A stretch of DNA of 5,510 nucleotides, taken from positions 1 to 5,510 of the forward strand of contig DATHBP010000255.1 of NCBI GenBank assembly GCA_035296085.1, in the 5' to 3' direction. This stretch comes from DATHBP01 sp035296085 (GTDB lineage Bacteria > Actinomycetota > Actinomycetes > Propionibacteriales > Nocardioidaceae). The notes beneath the pieces were generated by a model, which saw only the letters and a list, made by a program, of their open reading frames with translations, was not told the origin of the DNA and did not search any database. Position 1 is the stretch's first letter. Each line of letters starts with the position of its first letter. A program made the translations under genes and the position numbers. This document shows positions 1 through 4,858 of this stretch, piece after piece.

Positions 1-1105
1 ACTTCTCGAGCGCGTCGCCGTCGCGGTAGGCGATGGGCTCGCCGCCGAGGTTGCCCGACGTCATCACCAGCACCGGTGGGGACGGGGCATCACCGGGCAG
101 CCCGAGTAACAGCGTGTGGAGCGGTGTGTAGGGCAGCAGCAGTCCGAGGTGGGGCTTGCGCGGCGCGACGGCGTCGGCGAGCACGAGGTCCGGCTCGGGG
201 CGACGGGTCAGGAGAACAACCGGTCGGTGCGGGCCGGCTAGCAGCGCCTGCTCGCCCGGTCCGAGGTGCACCAGCGCCTCTGCCGCCGCGAGGTCGCGGA
301 CCATGACCGCGAACGGCTTGTCGCCGCGGCGCTTGCGGGCTCGCAGCTCGCCGACCGCGGCGTCGTTGGCCGCGTCGCACACGAGGTGGTAGCCGCCGAG
401 GCCCTTCACCGCGACGATCGCACCGTCGGCCAGCATGCGGCGAGTCGCTGTCAGCGCGTCCTCGCCTTCCAGCGGGTCGTGACCGGGGCGTACGAGCTCA
501 AGCGTGGGACCGCAGTCGTGGCAGGCGATCGTCTGGGCGTGGAAGCGCCGGTCGGTCGGGTCGGCGTACTCCCGGGCGCATGCATCGCAGAACGGGAAGT
601 CGGCCATCGTGGTCGTGCCGCGGTCGTAGGGCAGCCCGGTGATGACGGTGAAGCGGGGGCCGCAGTTGGTGCAGGAGATGAACGGGTGGCGGTAGCGCCG
701 GTTGGAAGGATCGGCCAGCTCGTGGAGGCAGTCGGCGCAGGTGGCTACGTCCGGGCCGGCCAGGGTGCGGCTACCGGCGGACCGCGTCGTCTGCGTGATC
801 GTGAAGCTGGTGCCGCCCTGGACCGGCAGGTCGGAGGCGAGCACCCGCTCGACCCGAGCGAGCGGCGGCGCGTTCTCGCGCAGTGCCGTGGCGAACGCCG
901 CCAGCGCTGCGGGGCTGCCCTCCACGTCCACCACCACACCGGCGGAGTCGTTGGACACCTCGCCGGTGAGGCCGAGCGAGCTCGCCGTGACGTAGACGAA
1001 CGGCCGGAAACCCACGCCCTGGACGACTCCGGCAACCCGGAAGCGCCGCCGGGCGCGGGGTTCCACCTCGACCGGGCACGGGGTCAGCGCCAGCTGCTCG
1101 GTCAT
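1..1105 (-). CDS. hypF: HypF carbamoyltransferase, hydrogenase maturation (N-terminal part, cut by window edge)
   Basis: HypF uses carbamoyl phosphate and ATP to carbamoylate the C-terminal cysteine of HypE, the first step in making the CN ligands of the [NiFe] site; it acts in the cytoplasm. The frame is open for 368 codons from ATG 1105 to the window edge. Domains in order: acylphosphatase-like (about residues 14-105) with the VQGVGFRPF motif, R34, and N52 in VSN; two zinc-finger pairs, C123-x2-C126-x18-C145-x2-C148 and C173-x2-C176-x18-C195-x2-C198; then a YrdC-like domain from about 213, with KGLGGYHL at 234, RKRRGDKPFAVM, LLPYTPLH and MTSGNLGGEP. HypF is usually about 750-800 residues, so the Kae1-like carbamoyltransferase half lies outside the window. 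The start follows hypC by 7 bases and has a well-placed ribosome binding site. All acylphosphatase and zinc-site residues are present. Codon 333 is the only TTA codon in the window's genes. Identification is very secure. Confidence 0.97.
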   Translation of the reverse strand, partial: MTEQLALTPCPVEVEPRARRRFRVAGVVQGVGFRPFVYVTASSLGLTGEVSNDSAGVVVDVEGSPAALAAFATALRENAPPLARVERVLASDLPVQGGTSFTITQTTRSAGSRTLAGPDVATCADCLHELADPSNRRYRHPFISCTNCGPRFTVITGLPYDRGTTTMADFPFCDACAREYADPTDRRFHAQTIACHDCGPTLELVRPGHDPLEGEDALTATRRMLADGAIVAVKGLGGYHLVCDAANDAAVGELRARKRRGDKPFAVMVRDLAAAEALVHLGPGEQALLAGPHRPVVLLTRRPEPDLVLADAVAPRKPHLGLLLPYTPLHTLLLGLPGDAPSPPVLVMTSGNLGGEPIAYRDGDALEK

Positions 1106-1111
1106 CGCATG

Positions 1112-1119
1112 CTCACCCC
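1112..1119 (-). promoter_or_regulatory. Ribosome binding site of hypF
   Basis: GGGGTGAG lies 6 bases before ATG 1105 and overlaps the hypC stop codon. It supports ATG 1105 as start. The nearby ATG at 1110 is in another frame and meets a stop after two codons. Confidence 0.7.
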
Positions 1120-1421
1120 GCCAGCGGATGCGTCGAGCTGGAAGGCTCTGCCGACGGCTGCTCAGGGAGGGGCTGCTCGGGATCCTCCCGGGCGCGACCC
1201 ATCAGCTGCAGGCCCTCCATCGCCCGCTCCGCGCCGGCCGCGTCGACCCGTTCGACGGCGAAGCCCATGTGAATGAGCACCCACTCCCCCGGTGCGAGCG
1301 ACTGGTCTTCGAGCATCCCGATATTGACCTTGCGGTGCGCCCCTTCGACGTCGACCAGCGCGAGCTGGCCGCCGTAGCCCTCGACCATGTCGACCACCCG
1401 ACCAGGGATCCCCAGGCACAC
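1113..1421 (-). CDS. hypC: HypC/HybG/HupF family hydrogenase assembly chaperone
   Basis: HypC binds HypD, carries the Fe(CN)2CO unit and delivers it to the hydrogenase large-subunit precursor in the cytoplasm. The product is 102 residues and begins CLGIPGRVV after the start residue, so the essential cysteine is residue 2 once GTG 1421 is taken as start. H51 in the HMGFAVERVD motif is the second conserved functional residue of the family. A frame open further upstream (to 1469) would bury Cys2 and run into the protease gene, so it is not the start. GTG 1421 is one base after the protease stop codon and has GAGGTGAG just before it. Typical HypC proteins are about 75-95 residues; residues 76-102 here form a Pro/Ser/Glu-rich tail with no recognisable motif. 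hypF follows after 7 bases. Identification is very secure; the start is nearly so. Confidence 0.95.
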   Translation of the reverse strand: MCLGIPGRVVDMVEGYGGQLALVDVEGAHRKVNIGMLEDQSLAPGEWVLIHMGFAVERVDAAGAERAMEGLQLMGRAREDPEQPLPEQPSAEPSSSTHPLAG

Positions 1422-1422
1422 C

Positions 1423-1923
1423 TCACTCACCTCGCCCGAAGCTGACACCGGCGGTGGCCTGCTGCGCAAGCAGGTCGCCCACCAGCCGCGTCACCAGCGT
1501 CACCGCTGCGTCGACCGACTGGCGCACCGCCGGTGTCAAACCGATGCCGTCGCCCACCCCGAACGGCTGGCAACCGACCACGAACGTCCGTGGTAGCTCG
1601 CCGCCGAGCGCACCGAGACTGGCCAGGACGGCCACCGGATCCATCCCGTGCGCGTCGAGCACGCCCTCGCCGAGATCGTCCGGCCCTACCTCGAGCACCG
1701 TGAGGTCGCCCGGCTCGCCGCTTCCCGGCAGGGCGTCGACGATGATCAGCGCGTCGAACCCGTCCAGCAGGTCGTAGGCCAGATGCATGCCCCGGATCCC
1801 GTAGTCGACGACACGCACGCCGTCCGGTAGAGGGTGCCGCGCCAGCCGGCGGGCGACCTCCGAACCGAACCCGTCGTCGCCGAGGAAGATGTTGCCGATC
1901 CCGGCGACCAGTACGCGCGGCAT
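1423..1923 (-). CDS. [NiFe]-hydrogenase maturation endopeptidase (HyaD/HybD/HupD family)
   Basis: This endopeptidase removes the C-terminal tail of the hydrogenase large subunit after nickel is inserted, letting the protein close around the active site. The product of 166 residues matches the family's usual 150-170. It opens MPRVLVAGIGNIFLGDDGFG. The three metal-sensing positions known from E. coli HybD (Glu16, Asp62, His93) correspond by motif to D17, D63 in IIVDALPG, and H92 in DAHGMDP; Asp for Glu at the first site is the usual form in many family members. GIGLTPAV near residues 133-140 is also conserved. I chose ATG 1923 because homologues begin just before the RVLVAGIGN strand; GTG 1926, directly after the preceding stop, would add one residue and cannot be ruled out. 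The ribosome binding site is weak, suggesting coupling to the upstream gene. The partner large subunit is not in the window, so the exact subgroup is unknown. Confidence 0.94.
   Translation of the reverse strand: MPRVLVAGIGNIFLGDDGFGSEVARRLARHPLPDGVRVVDYGIRGMHLAYDLLDGFDALIIVDALPGSGEPGDLTVLEVGPDDLGEGVLDAHGMDPVAVLASLGALGGELPRTFVVGCQPFGVGDGIGLTPAVRQSVDAAVTLVTRLVGDLLAQQATAGVSFGRGE
1426..1433 (-). promoter_or_regulatory. Ribosome binding site deciding the GTG start of hypC
   Basis: GAGGTGAG lies 4 bases before GTG 1421, inside the 3' end of the protease gene. Together with the need for Cys at residue 2, it fixes the hypC start at 1421. Confidence 0.65.
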
Positions 1924-1926
1924 CAC

Positions 1927-2283
1927 CTAGTCCCGGCCCTCCGGTTGCTGGCGGCCCTTGACCTCGTCCTCGCCGCGCTGCGTGCCTGCGTAGTGCGCCG
2001 GGCCGACGCCTTCGTCGGTCGGTGTGTCCTGCGGTGTGCCGGCCGCGGGGGTCTCGTCCGACGGTGAGGCCTCAGCCCCGCGGGGGGTGTCCTCCTTGGG
2101 CGTCGACTTCATCGAGTCGTCGGTCTGTACCGGCCCCGTCGCACCTCCGACGTAGGCGCCGTTGCGGCGGAGCTGCTCATCGTCGGTGTCGACGTCGGCG
2201 CTCTTGCGCCGGTCGTCGTACGGCGGCAGCTCGCGGTCGCCGCTCTCCGGGTCGGTCGGACCGCTGGATGGTGTTGTCGTCAT
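1927..2283 (-). CDS. Small acidic, probably disordered protein of unknown function (118 aa)
   Basis: I do not recognise this protein. It is 118 residues, rich in Asp, Glu, Pro, Thr, Gly and Ser, and contains no Cys, Phe, Ile or Trp, so it has no obvious folded core, metal site, signal peptide or membrane segment. It probably is largely disordered. ATG 2283 has an excellent ribosome binding site (GAGGAGG, 5 bases upstream). The TAG stop directly abuts the GTG that could start the maturation endopeptidase, so this gene sits in the same transcription unit and may be coupled to it. The C-terminal stretch GPAHYAGTQRGEDE is the part most likely to hold a conserved motif. The strong ribosome binding site and exact fit between neighbours support it as a real gene; the function is unknown. 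A role as a flexible partner or stress-related hydrophilic protein is only a guess. Confidence 0.72.
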   Translation of the reverse strand: MTTTPSSGPTDPESGDRELPPYDDRRKSADVDTDDEQLRRNGAYVGGATGPVQTDDSMKSTPKEDTPRGAEASPSDETPAAGTPQDTPTDEGVGPAHYAGTQRGEDEVKGRQQPEGRD

Positions 2284-2288
2284 CGCGT

Positions 2289-2295
2289 CCTCCTC
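2289..2295 (-). promoter_or_regulatory. Strong ribosome binding site of the 118-aa protein
   Basis: GAGGAGG lies 5 bases before ATG 2283. It is among the strongest sites in the window and supports a separately translated small gene. Confidence 0.7.
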
Positions 2296-2311
2296 GGGTG
2301 TGCCCCTCGTC

Positions 2312-2349
2312 AGCCGGGCCGGTCAGCCGGACAGGTCGCCGGCCCGACT
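2312..2349 (-). other. Strong stem-loop in the gap between two small genes
   Basis: Positions 2312-2322 and 2339-2349 form an 11-base-pair stem around a 16-base loop in the minus-strand transcript. The only imperfection is a G-U pair (2314 with 2347), which would be a C-A mismatch in a plus-strand transcript, so the fold favours the direction in which the genes run. No run of U follows, so it is not a canonical intrinsic terminator. It may act in partial termination, in RNA processing, or in stabilising one side of the mRNA. Confidence 0.55.
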
Positions 2350-2383
2350 CAGTTGGGTTGCCTTAGCCGGCCTGGTCGCCGGC
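2323..2383. repeat. Near-direct repeat of the 3' end of the 74-aa gene
   Basis: The 21 bases at 2363-2383, which are the last codons and stop of the 74-aa gene, recur at 2323-2343 with 18 of 21 identical, 40 bases apart. A GTTGGG hexamer (2390-2395 and 2352-2357) flanks both copies at a similar distance. The second copy would read AGDLSG-stop against AGDQAG-stop in the gene, but in a shifted frame. This looks like an old local duplication, though GC-rich sequence raises the chance of coincidence. Confidence 0.45.
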
Positions 2384-2587
2384 GGGCATGTTGGGACCGC
2401 CGGTCACCGAGCCCTGCGGGTCCACCTTGGTGTCGTCCTCGTCGCTGGACGTGCCGGCCGGCCGGTTGACCGGACCCCCGGCGGGATCGTCGGAGCCGGT
2501 GTCGCGCGAACCGGGCGCTCCGCGCTCGGACTGCGGCTCCTCGTCGAGGTGCGCAGCCGGCTTGTCGTCGTCGTATTCGCCTGCCAT
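2363..2587 (-). CDS. Small acidic, probably disordered protein of unknown function (74 aa)
   Basis: I do not recognise this protein. It has 74 residues with about 17 acidic against 5 basic (Lys/Arg) ones, no Cys, Phe, Ile or Trp, and many Gly, Pro and Ser, so it is very hydrophilic and probably disordered. The N-terminus MAGEYDDDKP, the middle NRPAGTSS and the end GPNMPAGDQ are the likeliest conserved bits. ATG 2587 is preceded at 5 bases by GGAGG; the frame is open further upstream (to 2884), but that longer reading would overlap the miniprotein and the 497-aa gene and is rejected. It follows the miniprotein gene by 23 bases and ends in TAA. Composition resembles that of the 118-aa neighbour downstream, from which it is separated by a 79-base gap containing a stem-loop. 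Function is unknown. Confidence 0.68.
   Translation of the reverse strand: MAGEYDDDKPAAHLDEEPQSERGAPGSRDTGSDDPAGGPVNRPAGTSSDEDDTKVDPQGSVTGGPNMPAGDQAG
2366..2383 (-). other. Short stem-loop at the 3' end of the 74-aa gene
   Basis: GCCGGC at 2366-2371 and again at 2378-2383 can pair perfectly around a 6-base loop, ending immediately before the TAA stop. It lies 16 bases from the larger stem-loop at 2312-2349. No U run follows. Because GCCGGC is its own reverse complement, chance occurrence in this GC-rich DNA is plausible. Confidence 0.35.
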
Positions 2588-2592
2588 GTCGT

Positions 2593-2597
2593 CCTCC
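2593..2597 (-). promoter_or_regulatory. Ribosome binding site fixing the start of the 74-aa protein
   Basis: GGAGG lies 5 bases before ATG 2587, in the 23-base gap after the miniprotein gene. It argues against the longer open frame reaching 2884. Confidence 0.65.
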
Positions 2598-2610
2598 AGT
2601 CCGTACGCCG

Positions 2611-2730
2611 TCACATGCGGCGCATCGCGAGATAGCGCTTCACGTCCGGAATCGAGCGCACGCCGATGTAGGCGGCGACAGCCACCACGCCCAAACCCAG
2701 CACGCTCGTGACTACTCCAACGGTCTTCAT
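2611..2730 (-). CDS. DUF6893-like membrane miniprotein (39 aa)
   Basis: This 39-residue protein is easy to miss because of its length. Residues about 4-24 (VGVVTSVLGLGVVAVAAYIGV) form one hydrophobic membrane-spanning segment, followed by a basic, conserved-looking tail, RSIPDVKRYLAMRRM, which by the positive-inside rule should lie in the cytoplasm. I recognise this pattern (one helix, then a SIPDxxRYLxxRRM tail) as the DUF6893 small protein family of actinobacteria; its function is unknown. ATG 2730 overlaps the stop of the 497-aa gene in an ATGA, and AGGAGA lies 7 bases upstream, so translation is both coupled and independently supported. In a hydrogenase cluster it might help anchor the enzyme or an assembly factor to the membrane; that is inference from position only. 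Confidence 0.85.
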   Translation of the reverse strand: MKTVGVVTSVLGLGVVAVAAYIGVRSIPDVKRYLAMRRM

Positions 2731-4220
2731 GATCGGCTCTCCTCTCGTGGTTCGGCACCGCGGTCCGACGAGAGCGGCTCGAGCTCGTCGGGGGCGAAGT
2801 AGAGGTAGCGGCCGTACCAGTCGTGCATCTCCGCCGCCGGGTCGTCGACGAGTACGACGGCGACGTGGGTCGCTCCGTCGACATCGAAGAGCACCGACGT
2901 CACCCGAGCCGTCTGGCCGGCGAAGAACAAGTCCTGCGCGTCCGCGCGGCGCGACGGGTGGACGCGTACGAGACTGCCGGCGGCGACGCGTACCCCGTTG
3001 ATCAGGACCGAGTCGGTCTGCGGCTGCACGCTTGCGTCCGCTGCCGGGTCCCACCAGGGGTCACCGCCAGTATCAAAGGGACCGGTGCCGCCTTCTGGGC
3101 CGGCGATGAGACCTGCGGGCTGCCCGAACGACCTTGAGGTCTCATCGTCGGTCGGGGTCCGGAACGTCGGCAGGTCGGCGAGCGGGTCGACATCTGCGCC
3201 GACCCGGCCGACACCCGCATGCGGGTCGCGCAGGATGCCGTGCAGGCGCTGCATCTCCTCGGGCGACATGGTGTCGCAACGGTCAATGATCGCAGCCGCA
3301 TGCGCATCCGTCGCTCGGGCGGCCGCCTTCTCCTCGTCGGTGAGCGTCATCACCCGCAACGTGAGGATCTCGTCGATCTCCGTGGCGTCGAACAGCGCTC
3401 CAGCACTCTCCGGCGCCACCGCGGGATAGTCGTACAGGATGATCGGCGACGCGAGGACGACGTCGGTGTCGCCCTCGGCGCCGGTGAGCACCGGCCAGCA
3501 GCGCCGCTGCCGACAGCGTGCCGCGGCCTCGACCGCGTCGGGCGGCGGCTCGAGCAGCGAGACGAAGGCCGCACCGGAAACCGAGAGCAGCATGTGGGTG
3601 CCGATGAACGAGCCGCGAATGGCCCCAGCCTTGTCGGTGACGGGGGCGGCCCGGTTGTCCACGGAGACCCGCACCCGGAGCAGGCCGCTGTCCTCGGTGG
3701 CGCTCAGCGCTAGCTCGCCGGTGAGCGGCCAGCGCCGTCGGACGAGGCGCCCGACGACCGCGCCGCTCGGGTCGTGCAGCGTCTCGATGTCCTCGCCGAC
3801 CGGTACGGCCACGTCGACGACGGGGCGCTCGCCGCCGCGCAGCTGCGACAGCTCGAACGGGCCGAAATGCAGCTCCTGGGCCACCGCCTCGTCCCAGGTC
3901 ACCCACGTGGCGTCGCCGGAGGACAGCTCTGACACCGGCGTGAACGTCCCGTCCGGCTGCGCGCGCTCGACGCTGCGGCTCTGCAGCTGCAGGAAGCGCA
4001 GCGCTACGTCGAGTGCGGCGTCCTGGCCCAGGCGCAGCAGGCACTCGGTCGCCATGTCGGGCTCCTCGCCGAGCCCGGCCGCCGCCGCGCCGGGCGGTCC
4101 GAGTACGCCGAACTGCCAGCGCACCTGGTTCTTGCTCGACGTCGAGCGGTAGGGGTAGAGCAGATAGCCCTCGTAGAGAACGGCGTCGGCGACCGTGCGC
4201 GCCAGCTCGAGACCGTTCAC
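2727..4220 (-). CDS. Conserved hydrogenase-cluster protein of unknown function (497 aa)
   Basis: The function is not known to me, but the N-terminal motif LYEGYLLYPYRSTSSKNQVR (15-34) and the C-terminal region are familiar from uncharacterised proteins encoded in actinobacterial hydrogenase clusters. Two parts are visible. Residues 1 to about 345 form a large domain with many alternating strands (for example VVGRLVRRRW, LRVRVSVDN) and a helical stretch DEILTLRVMTLTDEEK (283-298). After a Gly/Pro/Asp-rich linker (about 355-400, with DPWWDP), residues 405-483 form a small predicted beta domain: LINGVRVAAGSLVRVHP, then RADAQDLFFAG, then YLYFAPDELEPL. C236 and C241 form CRQRRC; no classical metal site or membrane segment is seen. 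GTG 4220 overlaps the DUF6084 stop (GTGA) with AGGTGG 4 bases upstream. The stop overlaps the miniprotein start. A role as an assembly scaffold is possible but unproven. Confidence 0.9.
   Translation of the reverse strand: MNGLELARTVADAVLYEGYLLYPYRSTSSKNQVRWQFGVLGPPGAAAAGLGEEPDMATECLLRLGQDAALDVALRFLQLQSRSVERAQPDGTFTPVSELSSGDATWVTWDEAVAQELHFGPFELSQLRGGERPVVDVAVPVGEDIETLHDPSGAVVGRLVRRRWPLTGELALSATEDSGLLRVRVSVDNRAAPVTDKAGAIRGSFIGTHMLLSVSGAAFVSLLEPPPDAVEAAARCRQRRCWPVLTGAEGDTDVVLASPIILYDYPAVAPESAGALFDATEIDEILTLRVMTLTDEEKAAARATDAHAAAIIDRCDTMSPEEMQRLHGILRDPHAGVGRVGADVDPLADLPTFRTPTDDETSRSFGQPAGLIAGPEGGTGPFDTGGDPWWDPAADASVQPQTDSVLINGVRVAAGSLVRVHPSRRADAQDLFFAGQTARVTSVLFDVDGATHVAVVLVDDPAAEMHDWYGRYLYFAPDELEPLSSDRGAEPREESRS
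2738..2743 (-). promoter_or_regulatory. Ribosome binding site of the membrane miniprotein
   Basis: AGGAGA, within a purine-rich run inside the 3' end of the 497-aa gene, lies 7 bases before ATG 2730 and supports the 39-residue gene as real. Confidence 0.65.
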
Positions 4221-4858
4221 CGGGCCACCTGACCCACGTCGGCGAGCAAGGCCGCCACTGCCTCTTCCAGGGTGGTGAAACCGCGGGCGCCCTTGTAGTG
4301 GGCCAGCGCGGCGACCGTGTCACGGTCGAGCCGGAGCCACTGGCTGCCCGGGAAGTGCCGGTCCATCATGTCCCGCCAGACCCGCACCGGCATGCGGTAC
4401 CTGGCCTCCTTGTCCCACGGGATCTGTGTCACCGAGATGCCGCTGCCGCCTTTGGTGAAGACGGTGCCGCTGAACAGCAGGACAAGCGGTACGTCGCCGT
4501 CGCCGAGGGCCTGCAGGTATCTCGCCCCGGCGACCTCGAAGTCATACGTGCACGGCAGCGCCAGCTCCACCTCCGTCGCTGCGGTGAAGCCCTGCACCAT
4601 CGCGCTCGCATGCATCCACAGGAACGGCTTCATCGTCTCGGCCCAGCGCGCGCGTTCGCCGAACAGGTCCAGCAGCCCCCGCTCCTCCTCGTCGTCGTAG
4701 CGGCGGCGCTGCGGCTCCACGCGGATCTGCGCCCGCATCGCCATCGCGTGTACGACATCGCCGCTGAGCTCTTCGACGCGCAACCGCACACGAAGTGTCG
4801 GCACGATCGCATACGTTTCGGCCGCTACGTCGATGACGGAGAATCGGAGGTCGGTCAT
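4217..4858 (-). CDS. DUF6084 family protein, hydrogenase-associated
   Basis: The product is 213 residues and matches my recollection of the DUF6084 family; no biochemical function is known. Visible features are a strand-rich N-terminus (RFSVIDVAAETYAIVPTLRVR), a conserved-looking core around residues 78-119 with FLWMHASAMVQGFTAAT and ALPCTYDFEVAGARYL, then LVLLFSGTVF, QIPWDKEARYRMPVRVWRDM, and a C-terminal helix. There is no signal peptide, membrane segment or cysteine cluster (only one Cys, in ALPCTYD), so it is probably a soluble cytoplasmic protein. ATG 4858 overlaps the stop of the DUF5947 gene in an ATGA, and its own ribosome binding site is weak, so translation is probably coupled. Its stop overlaps the GTG start of the 497-aa gene. 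Partnership with its neighbours in hydrogenase assembly or function is inferred from this arrangement. Confidence 0.88.
   Translation of the reverse strand: MTDLRFSVIDVAAETYAIVPTLRVRLRVEELSGDVVHAMAMRAQIRVEPQRRRYDDEEERGLLDLFGERARWAETMKPFLWMHASAMVQGFTAATEVELALPCTYDFEVAGARYLQALGDGDVPLVLLFSGTVFTKGGSGISVTQIPWDKEARYRMPVRVWRDMMDRHFPGSQWLRLDRDTVAALAHYKGARGFTTLEEAVAALLADVGQVAR

Noticed and set aside
266..1276. Long plus-strand open frame (336 codons) opposite hypF and hypC
   Set aside because: It lies opposite two securely identified genes. GC-rich coding DNA commonly leaves the opposite strand open, and the translation has no recognisable motif.
1422..1469. Longer HypC start at 1469
   Set aside because: HypC needs cysteine at position 2, which is met only by the GTG at 1421.
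2284..2362. Promoter or intrinsic terminator in the 79-base gap
   Set aside because: No convincing -35/-10 pair was seen and the stem-loop is not followed by a U run, so neither is annotated.
2588..2884. Upstream extension of the 74-aa gene to give 173 residues
   Set aside because: The extension would overlap the miniprotein and the 497-aa gene, has shadow-like composition, and a strong ribosome binding site supports ATG 2587.
3283..4323. Minus-strand open frame of 346 codons overlapping the 497-aa and DUF6084 genes
   Set aside because: Its translation is an Arg/Ala/Gly-rich shadow of the real frame, with no ribosome binding site at a sensible place.
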